From contig JAGZGB010000006.1 in assembly GCA_018367495.1 (NCBI GenBank), positions 1-38,839 on the forward strand: 38,839 nt of DNA. The letters run 5' to 3'. The translations under genes and the position numbers were made by a program. Positions 25,252-33,089 of this stretch are shown in pieces. Position 1 is the first letter of the stretch. Each line of letters starts with the position of its first letter. This DNA is from Veillonella sp. GTDB lineage: Bacteria > Bacillota_C > Negativicutes > Veillonellales > Veillonellaceae. Under the pieces are notes generated by a model. It saw only the letters and a program-made list of their open reading frames with translations, ran no database searches and was not told the DNA's origin.

Positions 25252-26994
25252 TTAGTATAAGGATTTATATTTCATCCAGTTTGTTTTGGCCATTTCTTTA
25301 AGTTCTGTACCACGGCCATCAAGGATTGCATTAATCAAGTATTTACTGAAGCCCTTAGCTTGTTGGTAAGCAATTTTTGGAGGCATAGCTAGTTCTTGTT
25401 TATCTACGCGAACATTGACGATAACAGGACCATTATGGTTGAGAGCTTCCATAATTTTTTCGTCTATTTCGCTAGAGTTTTGAATGCTTACACCTTTAAT
25501 ACCAGCAGCTTCTGCAAGTTTACCAAAGTCTGGATTTACAAAGTCTGTAGCATAGTCTAAGTAGCCAGATGCTTTCATTTCCATAGCGATGAAGCTAAGT
25601 TCCTCGTTGTTGAATACAAAGATTTTAACTGGTAAGTTAAGTTGTTTTAATGTTAACATTTCGCCCATCATCATTGTGAAACCACCATCACCAGAGAGGG
25701 AAATGACTTGACGATTTGGACATGCATTTTGTGCACCGATGGCATGCATCATAGCATTGGCCATAGAGCCGTGATTATAAGAACCTAAGATGCGACGTTT
25801 ACCATTTGTTTTTAAGTGACGCGCAGTCCAAATAACTGGTGTACCTACGTCAAAGGTAAAGATTGCATCTTCTGCAGCTAATTTATTAAGACGATTTACA
25901 AAGTATTGAGGGTGAATAGCCACACCATCTGGTTCTGCTACTGCATAGCCATCTAAATCGCCTCTAAATTTAGCATACGCTTTACGTACAGTATCAATAA
26001 ATTCAGTATCACTATGTTGAGCAATTAAAGGTAATAATTCTTTTAATGTGTCTTTTACTGTACCAATGATGCCCTGTGTAAGAGGGACTCGACGACCTAG
26101 TGCACTAGAATCTCTATCTACTTGAATTACCTTAGCATTTTCAGGATAGAAAGGACGGTAAGGAAAGTCTGTACCAAGCATTACAAGTGTGTCGCATTGT
26201 TCAATAGCACGATAACCGGATGTATAGCCTAATAGACCAGTCATACCTACATCATATGGGTTATCCCATTCAACCCATTCTTTACCTCTAAAGGCATGTA
26301 CTACAGGAGCTTGTAAGTGTTTTGCTAACTCTACTACTTCGTCATGAGCACCTTCACAGCCTGCACCACAGAAGAGGGTAATGCGTTTACCGGTTTCTAA
26401 ATGAGCAGCCATTTCTTCGATATCATCGCGTTGAGGAATGATATGAGGTAAACGTGGTTGATTCCAAACAGGTAATTCGTCGATCTCCATTTCCATAACA
26501 GCCACGTCACCTGGAAGAACGATAACAGCAACGTCTTGGTTGCCTACAGCTGCATTCATAGCACGGAATAGGATTTCAGGCATTTGTTTAGGATTGGACA
26601 CAAGTTCACAGAAACAAGAACATTCTTTAAACAAGTTTTCTGGATGTGTTTCTTGGAAGTAATTTAAGCCTACTTCAGATTGAGGAATATGAGAAGCAAT
26701 AGCCAATACTGGAACACGATTGCGATGGCAATCGAATAGACCATTGATTAAGTGTAAGTTACCAGGACCAGAGCTACCAGCACATACAGTTAATTTATGA
26801 GTTAAGGCTGCTTCTGCACCTGCAGCAAAGGCTGCGGTTTCTTCATGTCGTACATGTTCAAAGGCAATCTTACCATTACGGCGTAGACTATCGTTTACAG
26901 AGTTTAAACTATCGCCAGTGATACCATAAATGCGTTCTATCCCCGCATTGGCTAAGACATCGATAAGTACATCAGAAATTCTTTTTTTTGCCAT
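25252..26994 (-). CDS. poxB: Pyruvate dehydrogenase (quinone), PoxB type
   Basis: This thiamine-diphosphate and FAD enzyme oxidises pyruvate to acetate and CO2. The 580 residues run in parallel with E. coli PoxB almost throughout: GITGDSLNSVNDSL, RHEETAAFAAGAEA with the catalytic Glu51, GPGNLHLINGLFDCHRN, NPYDVGMTGLLGYTSGY, SYNHGSMANAM, and the ThDP motif from GDGG (435-438) to NN (464-465). The C-terminal KGFSKYLINAILDGRGTEL and AKTNW segments resemble the membrane-binding end of PoxB. This favours the quinone-linked enzyme over the peroxide-forming SpxB type. The ATG has AAGGTGATA upstream. Codons 2-5 include an A8 tract. It is a single gene with a -10-like TATAAT about 60 bases upstream. 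Confidence 0.93.
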   Translation of the reverse strand: MAKKRISDVLIDVLANAGIERIYGITGDSLNSVNDSLRRNGKIAFEHVRHEETAAFAAGAEAALTHKLTVCAGSSGPGNLHLINGLFDCHRNRVPVLAIASHIPQSEVGLNYFQETHPENLFKECSCFCELVSNPKQMPEILFRAMNAAVGNQDVAVIVLPGDVAVMEMEIDELPVWNQPRLPHIIPQRDDIEEMAAHLETGKRITLFCGAGCEGAHDEVVELAKHLQAPVVHAFRGKEWVEWDNPYDVGMTGLLGYTSGYRAIEQCDTLVMLGTDFPYRPFYPENAKVIQVDRDSSALGRRVPLTQGIIGTVKDTLKELLPLIAQHSDTEFIDTVRKAYAKFRGDLDGYAVAEPDGVAIHPQYFVNRLNKLAAEDAIFTFDVGTPVIWTARHLKTNGKRRILGSYNHGSMANAMMHAIGAQNACPNRQVISLSGDGGFTMMMGEMLTLKQLNLPVKIFVFNNEELSFIAMEMKASGYLDYATDFVNPDFGKLAEAAGIKGVSIQNSSEIDEKIMEALNHNGPVIVNVRVDKQELAMPPKIAYQQAKGFSKYLINAILDGRGTELKEMAKTNWMKYKSLY

Positions 26995-27231
26995 ATTATC
27001 ACCTTCATTTAATAAATAATATTAATTACTTATGATTATTAAAACCATATATATTATAGTAGACCTGTTTGACATGTAATTATGTGATGAAAGTTACTAT
27101 TTAATATAGTTTATACATATTTATACTATTATGATTAATAAGTTGAAACGGGTTAAATATAGTATGTTAATCATAGTGATTTAAATTGATTTAAGAATTT
27201 AATATTATTTCTCAATATAAAACTCTTATTC
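26995..27231. other. AT-rich divergent intergenic region between poxB and the rib operon
   Basis: This 237-base stretch has no credible gene. On the minus strand TATAAT (27053-27058) is a possible poxB -10, without a good -35. A 9-bp inverted repeat TATGATTAA/TTAATCATA (27130-27138 with 27167-27175) spans 28 bases and could be an operator. The dyad at 27095-27113 is listed separately. Confidence 0.45.
27095..27113. repeat. TACTAT..ATATAGTTTA dyad, copy 1
   Basis: TACTATTTAATATAGTTTA contains the inverted arms ACTAT and ATAGT. A near copy, TACTATCAATATAGTTTA, lies upstream of ahcY at 34221-34238. The 12-mer AATATAGTTTAT is also found at 1889-1900, after rnhB. Confidence 0.4.
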
Positions 27232-27260
27232 TTGCATAACCCTAATAAAAGTGTTACTAT
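27232..27260 (+). promoter_or_regulatory. Probable promoter of the riboflavin operon
   Basis: TTGCAT (27232-27237) and TACTAT (27255-27260) are 17 bases apart and would start transcription about 15-20 bases before the FMN aptamer. Confidence 0.55.
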
Positions 27261-27283
27261 TAATTCATAAAGAAAATAGATAA

Positions 27284-27391
27284 GTCTTTGGGGATAGGTG
27301 AAATTCCTTACCGGCGGTATAGTCCGCGAACCTTTTAGGTATGAATCGGTGCAATTCCGATACCGACAGTACAGTCTGGATGAGAAAAGAC
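27284..27391 (+). ncRNA. FMN riboswitch (RFN element)
   Basis: The conserved RFN segments appear in order: GGGGATAGGTGAAATTCC, ACCGGCGGTATAGTCCGCGA, GGTGCAATTCCGATACCGAC, then CAGTCTGGATGAGA. The closing helix P1 pairs GTCTTT (27284-27289) with AAAGAC (27386-27391). FMN binding switches off riboflavin genes in this family. A terminator follows 35 bases later, directly before ribD, so control is probably by premature termination. The segment ATAGTCC (27319-27325) repeats the 3' arm of that terminator. Confidence 0.95.
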
Positions 27392-27425
27392 GAGGCACAT
27401 TTGTTGTGCGCAATTATGATTACCC

Positions 27426-27452
27426 AAGGACTATGTACATAGTCCTTTTTTT
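27426..27452 (+). terminator. Riboswitch expression-platform terminator
   Basis: AAGGACTATG (27426-27435) pairs with CATAGTCCTT (27438-27447), followed by a run of T. It ends 11 bases before the ribD start and would form when FMN is bound. Confidence 0.88.
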
Positions 27453-27463
27453 ATTGAGGTGAT

Positions 27464-28678
27464 ATGGTGGATGACGTAGCATATATGAAACGCGCCATTG
27501 CACTGGCAAAATTGGCCACAGGTCACACTTCGCCAAACCCTTTAGTGGGTGCCGTAGTGGTAAAAGACAATACAATAATCGGTGAAGGTTATCATCATAA
27601 AGCTGGTACAGCTCACGCTGAGATTCATGCCTTAAACCAAGCTGGTGATAATGCTAAAGGTGCTACTTTATATGTAACCTTAGAGCCATGTTCTCATTAT
27701 GGTAAAACTCCACCTTGTGCACTGCGTATTATCGAGGCTGGCATAGCTAAGGTCGTTGTAGGGAGTACAGATCCTAATCCACTTGTATCTGGAAAGGGTA
27801 TGGATTTACTCCGTGAAGCAGGCATAGAGGTTGTTTGCCCCGTATGTAGTGAGGAATGTGCTGAACTAAATGAACATTTCTTTACCTATATCCAAACGGG
27901 TAAACCCTTTGTAACTATAAAAAGTGCAATGTCCTTAGATGGCAAGATTGCAACATATACAGGTCAATCCCAATGGATTACAAATGAATCCTCCCGTCGT
28001 GATGGACATGTATTACGTTCTACTCATGATGCTATGCTCGTTGGTATCGGTACAATCTTAGCAGATAATCCTCAGTTAAACTGTCGCCTCAGTGATTATG
28101 AATTAACAGATGCTATATCAGATAGAAATATTCTTAATGAGCCTATCCCAGTTCATCAACCAGATGTCATCATATTGGACAGTCTTGGTAGAACTCCTAC
28201 CACAAGTCGTGTATTTAAAGTAGATACTCGCAAGGTTCATATATTGGTATCTAAAGGTTGTCCTAAAGAACGGATACAGGCGCTAGAACAAGTAGGGGCT
28301 CTTGTTACTGTTGTTGAATCAGTATCTACTCGTAAAAGTAAAAGTACAGATATCGTCATAGATATTAAGAAATTATCTATTGATGATATTCTTACAAAGT
28401 TGGGCGATTTTGGTTATACTTCAGTGTTAGTTGAAGGTGGCTCTGCCATTATAAGTTCATTTGTAGAAACATTGAACTTTGATAAGGTAGTTACCTATAT
28501 TGGTAATACAATAATCGGTGGAACAGAGGCTACACCTGCTGTAGGTGGTCGTGGCTTTGAAAGTTTAGAATCTTCTCCACAGTTAACTTTTACAAAAACT
28601 AAAGTATTAGATAATAACATTCGCATCGAAGCGTATCGTCAAGGAAGGAGGGGCGCTTATGTTCACGGGAATCGTTGA
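27464..28678 (+). CDS. ribD: Bifunctional riboflavin biosynthesis deaminase/reductase
   Basis: RibD deaminates the pyrimidine intermediate and then reduces its ribosyl side chain, two successive steps in riboflavin synthesis. The 404-residue protein has the deaminase zinc site His51-Ala-Glu53 with Cys76 and Cys85 (EPCSHYGKTPPCA). The reductase domain starts near residue 150 (IKSAMSLDGKIATYTGQSQW) and includes VEGG near residue 325. It is somewhat longer than the usual 360-370 residues. The ATG at 27464 is only four bases from GAGG; GTG 27467, one codon later, has better spacing and may be the true start. It is the first gene of the FMN-controlled operon and overlaps ribE by 20 bases. Confidence 0.95.
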   Translation: MVDDVAYMKRAIALAKLATGHTSPNPLVGAVVVKDNTIIGEGYHHKAGTAHAEIHALNQAGDNAKGATLYVTLEPCSHYGKTPPCALRIIEAGIAKVVVGSTDPNPLVSGKGMDLLREAGIEVVCPVCSEECAELNEHFFTYIQTGKPFVTIKSAMSLDGKIATYTGQSQWITNESSRRDGHVLRSTHDAMLVGIGTILADNPQLNCRLSDYELTDAISDRNILNEPIPVHQPDVIILDSLGRTPTTSRVFKVDTRKVHILVSKGCPKERIQALEQVGALVTVVESVSTRKSKSTDIVIDIKKLSIDDILTKLGDFGYTSVLVEGGSAIISSFVETLNFDKVVTYIGNTIIGGTEATPAVGGRGFESLESSPQLTFTKTKVLDNNIRIEAYRQGRRGAYVHGNR

Positions 28679-29315
28679 AGAAATCGGCCGTGTAGAGAGC
28701 ATTAAAAAGGGCCCTAAATCCTTGGCTATTACAATTCGGGGGAATAAAATATTTAGCGATTTAAAAATTGGTGACTCTGTAGCTGTTAACGGTGTGTGCT
28801 TGACGGTCACCACAATTGGTAATGGCGTATTTACCGCAGATGTAATGCCAGAATCTATTAAGATGACTACTTTTACAAATTTGAAAGTTCATCAATCGGT
28901 CAATTTGGAGCGAGCTATGCTTGCTAACGGTAGATTTGGTGGTCATATTGTGGCGGGTCACGTAGATGGGACGGGCCGCATCATTAATCGCGAACAAACG
29001 GATAATGCCATTATCTTTACCATAGAGGCGTCTAAATCCGTTATGGATTACATTATTTATAAGGGCTCCATTACCATCGATGGTATTAGCCTTACAATTA
29101 TGCGACGAACAGACAGCAGTTTTTCAGTATCTATCATTCCTCATACCTTGGGCGAAACTATTTTAGGCTCTGCCCATATTGGTACAGAGGTTAATTTAGA
29201 AACGGATATTGCTGGTCGATACATTCGTCATTTTATGAATCTCGGCAGTGAACCTACTGAAGAAAAACCTAAGAAATCTATGCAATCCCTCTTAGTAGAG
29301 AATGGATTTATATAA
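28659..29315 (+). CDS. ribE: Riboflavin synthase, alpha chain
   Basis: This enzyme dismutates two molecules of 6,7-dimethyl-8-ribityllumazine to riboflavin. The 218-residue protein has the two tandem lumazine-binding barrels: MFTGIVEEIGRV begins the first, and the second begins near residue 98 with HIVAGHVDGTGRI. VNGVCLTVT and IDGISLTI mark equivalent positions in the two halves. The ATG lies within ribD with AAGGAGGGG upstream, so translation is probably coupled. It is often also named ribC. Confidence 0.96.
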   Translation: MFTGIVEEIGRVESIKKGPKSLAITIRGNKIFSDLKIGDSVAVNGVCLTVTTIGNGVFTADVMPESIKMTTFTNLKVHQSVNLERAMLANGRFGGHIVAGHVDGTGRIINREQTDNAIIFTIEASKSVMDYIIYKGSITIDGISLTIMRRTDSSFSVSIIPHTLGETILGSAHIGTEVNLETDIAGRYIRHFMNLGSEPTEEKPKKSMQSLLVENGFI

Positions 29316-29332
29316 AAGTAAGGAGCGTTCCT

Positions 29333-30535
29333 ATGAGCGAACAATTACATTCAATTGAAGAGGTCTTACAAGACCTTAAAGCTGGTAAACCTGTTATTAT
29401 TGTTGATGATGAAAGTCGTGAAAACGAAGGCGATCTTATTATTGCAGCAGAGTTTGCTACACAAGAAAATATTAATTTTATGGTTAAATATGCGCGCGGT
29501 ATCGTATGTACCCCAATGCGTCGTGAAGCTTTAGAAAAGCTTGGCATTCCTGCTATGGTTGCCAAAAATACAGATAACCATGAAACTGCTTTCACCGTTA
29601 CTGTTGACCATGTAGATACTACAACAGGCGTATCTCCAGCAGAACGTGCTTATACAATTCAAAAATTATTAGATCCAAATGCTAAACCTGAGGACTTCCG
29701 TCGTCCAGGTCACGTATTCCCTCTAGTATATAAAGAAGGTGGCGTACTTGTTCGTCAAGGTCATACAGAAGCATCTATTGACCTTTGTCGCTTAGCAGGT
29801 TTACAAGAGGCAGCTGTTATTTGTGAAATCACAAAAGACGATGGCGATATGGCTCGTTTGCCAGATCTATTACAATTTGCTAAAGAACATAATCTTAAAA
29901 TTGCATCTGTAGCAGAACTTATTGAGTATCGTAAACAACATGAAGATATGGTAGAACTCGGTGCTTGTTCTAAACTACCTACTAAATTTGGTGATTTTAA
30001 TATCTTTGTATTTAAAAATGATTTAGATCATAAAGAACATTTAGCTATTGTTAAAGGTGATGTACAAAACTGTGACGATGTTCTTGTACGCATTCACTCT
30101 GAATGTTTAACTGGTGATGTATTTGGCTCTAAACGTTGTGACTGTGGTGAGCAATTAGATAATGCGTTACGTGCCATTGAAAAAGAAGGTAAAGGCGTTG
30201 TAGTATACATGCGTCAAGAAGGCCGTGGTATTGGTTTAACAAATAAAATTAAAGCCTATGCATTACAAGAGCAAGGGTTAGATACTGTAGAGGCTAACGA
30301 ACAATTAGGCTTCCCAGCCGATATGCGCGAATATTCCTTGGCTGCTCAAATTATTCGTTTCTTAGGTATAAAGAGCGTTCGTTTGTTAACGAATAATCCT
30401 GAAAAACGTCACGGTTTACAACATTGGGGGATTGATGTGACTAGTCGCGTACCACTCATTATTCCAGCCAATAAATTTAATGCAGGATACTTAAAAACAA
30501 AAGAAGAAAAAATGGGGCATATGTTGGAAGACTAA
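29333..30535 (+). CDS. ribBA: Bifunctional DHBP synthase/GTP cyclohydrolase II
   Basis: This fusion supplies both precursors of riboflavin. The N-terminal RibB part has DDESRENEGD (residues 25-34), the acidic metal site of DHBP synthase, and RRPGHVFPL. The C-terminal RibA part (from about residue 205) has VRIHSECLTGDVFGSKRCDC with the zinc ligands Cys258, Cys269 and Cys271, and RQEGRGIGL further on. At 400 residues it has the usual length of RibBA. The ATG has AAGGAGCG upstream. ribH follows after 70 bases in the same direction, with no terminator between them. Confidence 0.97.
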   Translation: MSEQLHSIEEVLQDLKAGKPVIIVDDESRENEGDLIIAAEFATQENINFMVKYARGIVCTPMRREALEKLGIPAMVAKNTDNHETAFTVTVDHVDTTTGVSPAERAYTIQKLLDPNAKPEDFRRPGHVFPLVYKEGGVLVRQGHTEASIDLCRLAGLQEAAVICEITKDDGDMARLPDLLQFAKEHNLKIASVAELIEYRKQHEDMVELGACSKLPTKFGDFNIFVFKNDLDHKEHLAIVKGDVQNCDDVLVRIHSECLTGDVFGSKRCDCGEQLDNALRAIEKEGKGVVVYMRQEGRGIGLTNKIKAYALQEQGLDTVEANEQLGFPADMREYSLAAQIIRFLGIKSVRLLTNNPEKRHGLQHWGIDVTSRVPLIIPANKFNAGYLKTKEEKMGHMLED

Positions 30536-30605
30536 TTAGTTCAATTTAAATATCATTTGATAATACGAACATATTTCCTTATCAGGAATATAGGAGGTCA
30601 ATATA

Positions 30606-31067
30606 ATGAAGGTTCAAGAAGGTAACTTATTAGGTACTGGCAAAAAATTTGCTATAATTGGTTCTCGTTTTAACGAGTTCATTACATCTAAACTAATCGG
30701 TGGCGCTGAAGATTGTTTATTGCGTCACGATGTAAAAGAAGAGGATATCACTGTTATCTGGGTACCAGGTGCTTATGAAATTCCATTGATTGCTAAAAAA
30801 GCTGCTTCATCTGGTCGCTTCGATGCGGTTATCTGCGTTGGTGCTGTTATTCGTGGTGCTACAACTCATTATGACTATGTATGTAATGAAGTTGCTAAAG
30901 GTATTGCCCATGTTTCCTTAGAAACTGGTGTTCCTGTTATGTTCGGTGTAGTAACAACTGAAAATATTGAACAAGCTATTGAACGTGCTGGTACTAAAGC
31001 TGGTAATAAAGGCTACGATTGTGCTATGGGCGCTATTGAAATGGTTAACCTTATTGATCAATTCTAA
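30606..31067 (+). CDS. ribH: 6,7-dimethyl-8-ribityllumazine synthase
   Basis: RibH condenses the products of RibBA and RibD into the lumazine that RibE uses, normally as an icosahedral or pentameric shell. The 153-residue protein has typical motifs: [36 protein letters not shown], and [15 protein letters not shown] followed by the conserved [12 protein letters not shown]. The ATG has TAGGAGG upstream. It is the last gene of the riboflavin operon, followed by a strong terminator. Confidence 0.97.
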   Translation: MKVQEGNLLGTGKKFAIIGSRFNEFITSKLIGGAEDCLLRHDVKEEDITVIWVPGAYEIPLIAKKAASSGRFDAVICVGAVIRGATTHYDYVCNEVAKGIAHVSLETGVPVMFGVVTTENIEQAIERAGTKAGNKGYDCAMGAIEMVNLIDQF

Positions 31068-31077
31068 GAAGGCTATT

Positions 31078-31113
31078 AAAAACACTCAGTATCTTATGGT
31101 GCTGAGTGTTTTT
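31078..31113 (+). terminator. Terminator of the riboflavin operon
   Basis: The 12-bp stem AAAAACACTCAG/CTGAGTGTTTTT (31078-31089 with 31102-31113) closes the operon 11 bases after ribH. Confidence 0.92.
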
Positions 31114-31125
31114 ATAATATCGAAA

Positions 31126-31188
31126 ATATGTTCCTTTACATTTGAAATAAGATAGGCGAACATATATTCTTTATAATTTGAAATGTAA
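31126..31188. repeat. Two interleaved inverted repeats upstream of hslO
   Basis: ATATGTTC (31126-31133) pairs with GAACATAT (31158-31165), and TTACATTT (31136-31143) pairs with AAATGTAA (31181-31188). The arms alternate A-B-A'-B', as in a pseudoknot or in paired operator half-sites. The region is AT-rich, so chance is possible. Confidence 0.35.
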
Positions 31189-31227
31189 TTCTTTGACATG
31201 ATATACTATATAAGCACTTATAAGTGC
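31178..31227 (+). promoter_or_regulatory. hslO promoter with a 14-base palindrome downstream
   Basis: TTGAAA (31178-31183) and TATACT (31202-31207) are 18 bases apart. A perfect palindrome GCACTTATAAGTGC (31214-31227) begins seven bases after the -10, at the expected transcription start, a usual place for a repressor site. A TTGACA at 31193 has no good -10 at the right distance. It is not a CIRCE element. Confidence 0.5.
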
Positions 31228-31263
31228 AGTTTTAAACATTAAGTAGAAATAAGGAATGATAGA

Positions 31264-32142
31264 ATGGATTATATAAAACGTTTTACTACCCGAGAAGGGG
31301 TGCGTATGTCTTTAGCAGTAACAACAGATACTGTTGAAACGGCTCGTGTACGTCATGATTTATGGCCTGTTGCAACGGCTGCTTTAGGTCGTGCCATGAC
31401 AGGGGCTATTCTACTAGCTGGTGATTTTAAAAATCATGAAAATGTAAGTTTACGCATCAAAGGAGATGGCCCTCTAGGCGTAGTTCACGTAGATGCCTTT
31501 TCTGATAATACGGTTCGTGGCTATGTGGATGAACCACATGTAGATGTACCTTTAAAACGAGCTGGTAAGCTTGATGTAGGTGCTGCTGTTGGTCATAATG
31601 GTGAAGTACAAGTTACTCGGTTTACTCAATTAGCACAAGATTATACCTCTACAAGTCCAATGCAAAGTGGTGAAGTAGCAGAGGATTTGGCTTATTATTT
31701 ATATGCTTCTGAACAAGTACCTTCTACTATTAGCTTAGGTGTATTAGTAGACCCAGATTATCATACAGTTGTAGCAGGTGGTTTTATCGTACAAGCTTTG
31801 CCAGATGCTACAGACGAAGCATTAGCACAAGTAGAAAAGAATATTAATGAACTTGGTCCTATTACAGAATATTTAAAAGCTCATCCTGATGGTAAGGGCC
31901 TTATGGAACGCGTTCTGGATGGCTTAACAGTTAATGAAGTATATAATGAGCCAATTCACTTCCAATGTCGTTGTGGTCGCGATCGTTTCGGTGCCGTACT
32001 TATGACATTAAGAGAAGAAGATAAAAAGGCTATTTTGGAAGATGAAGTAACAGAGCTTGTATGCCATTACTGTAATGAAAAGTATCATTTCACACGTGAA
32101 GAGTTACAGGATATGTTTGATCCCAAAGGTCCTATTCAATAA
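31264..32142 (+). CDS. hslO: Redox-regulated chaperone Hsp33
   Basis: Hsp33 is a cytoplasmic holdase switched on by oxidative unfolding of its zinc centre. The 292-residue protein has the N-terminal domain (RFTTREGVRMSLAVTTDTVE, then RIKGDGPLG and QVTRF) and the C-terminal zinc site with Cys235, Cys237, Cys267 and Cys270 (QCRCGRDR and VCHYCNEKYHF). Length and all four cysteines are as expected. The ATG has AAGGAA upstream. The gene seems to be transcribed alone, from a promoter with a palindrome at its start site. Confidence 0.96.
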   Translation: MDYIKRFTTREGVRMSLAVTTDTVETARVRHDLWPVATAALGRAMTGAILLAGDFKNHENVSLRIKGDGPLGVVHVDAFSDNTVRGYVDEPHVDVPLKRAGKLDVGAAVGHNGEVQVTRFTQLAQDYTSTSPMQSGEVAEDLAYYLYASEQVPSTISLGVLVDPDYHTVVAGGFIVQALPDATDEALAQVEKNINELGPITEYLKAHPDGKGLMERVLDGLTVNEVYNEPIHFQCRCGRDRFGAVLMTLREEDKKAILEDEVTELVCHYCNEKYHFTREELQDMFDPKGPIQ

Positions 32143-32165
32143 TAATTGTATAATATGTAAAAAAA

Positions 32166-32200
32166 TACAGGCTATTAGGTTTTTCCTATAGCCTGTTTCT
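32166..32200 (+). terminator. Probable terminator after hslO
   Basis: ACAGGCTA (32167-32174) pairs with TAGCCTGT (32189-32196), with an inner TAGG/CCTA stem. The following T run is interrupted (TTTCTCTATT), so it may be leaky. Confidence 0.65.
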
Positions 32201-32250
32201 CTATTATGTGAGAAAATAAAAGATAGAGTTATTAATAATAGGAGGTCACA

Positions 32251-33045
32251 ATGAGTGCAATTGGCGTAATTGGTGGTACAGGTGTATATGATCCGTCCAT
32301 CTTTGAAAATATTCATGAAGAATCCTTAATGACACCATATGGTGAAATAGATTATGTACAAGGTACATACCATGGAAAAACGGTAATCTTTGTTGCTCGT
32401 CACGGCAAAGATCACACAATTCCTCCACATAAAATTAACTATCGTGCTAATATTTGGGGGCTTAAAAAATTAGGTGTTACATTTATTATCTCTACGACTG
32501 CGGTAGGTTCTTTAAATGAAAACTTTAAACCTGGTCACTTCGTTTTGACTGATCAGTTTTTAGATTTCACTAAAAACCGCATTACTACATTCTATGAAGG
32601 TGGTGACCGTCCAGTGGCACACCTTGATGTAACAAATCCTTACTGCCCTGAATTACGTGATATTCTTCAAAAGGTTGGTACAGAGCAAGGTCTTACTATT
32701 CATAATGGCGGTACCTATGTATGTACAGAAGGTCCTCGTTTTGAAACACCGGCGGAAATTAAAATGTTCCATATGCTCGGTGGGGATACCGTAGGTATGA
32801 CTAATGTACCTGAAGTTAATCTAGCTAATGAAGCTGAGATGGCATATGCTACTATTTCTATGATTACTAACTTTGCAGCAGGTATTTCTGAATCTGCGTT
32901 GACACATAGTGAAGTTGTAGAAATGATGGGTAATATGGCGGCTCAACTTAAATCTCTTATTTTAGGTGCTATTGATGTAATCAATGTAGATGCTCATTAT
33001 GACGCTCATAAACGTATGCAAGAATATGGTGGTTTTAAACTATAA
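32251..33045 (+). CDS. mtnP: S-methyl-5'-thioadenosine phosphorylase
   Basis: MtnP splits methylthioadenosine, a by-product of polyamine synthesis and other SAM reactions, into adenine and methylthioribose-1-phosphate. The 264-residue protein has family motifs IGVIGGTGVYD, FVARHGKDHTIPPHKINYRA, TTAVGSLNE, YVCTEGPRFETPAEI and MTNVPEVNLANEAEMAYA. The call as MTA phosphorylase over other purine phosphorylases is supported by the neighbouring mtnA, which uses its product. The ATG has TAGGAGG upstream. mtnA starts 44 bases later in the same transcript. Confidence 0.92.
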   Translation: MSAIGVIGGTGVYDPSIFENIHEESLMTPYGEIDYVQGTYHGKTVIFVARHGKDHTIPPHKINYRANIWGLKKLGVTFIISTTAVGSLNENFKPGHFVLTDQFLDFTKNRITTFYEGGDRPVAHLDVTNPYCPELRDILQKVGTEQGLTIHNGGTYVCTEGPRFETPAEIKMFHMLGGDTVGMTNVPEVNLANEAEMAYATISMITNFAAGISESALTHSEVVEMMGNMAAQLKSLILGAIDVINVDAHYDAHKRMQEYGGFKL

Positions 33046-33089
33046 TCCATTCATTCGAAATACTACAATAGTCCATTGAAGGAGAAGGT

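Noticed and set aside
27069..27100. TTGACA at 27069 as a plus-strand promoter
   Set aside because: The nearest -10-like TACTAT is 20 bases away, which is too far.
27171..27413. Minus-strand 80-residue open frame upstream of ribD
   Set aside because: It lies across the FMN riboswitch, whose conserved RNA sequence explains the region.
30967..31155. Small open frame overlapping the end of ribH
   Set aside because: It is another frame of ribH running through the operon terminator.
31193..31221. TTGACA at 31193 as the hslO -35
   Set aside because: At 17 bases its -10 would be ACTTAT inside the palindrome. TTGAAA-18-TATACT is a better fit.
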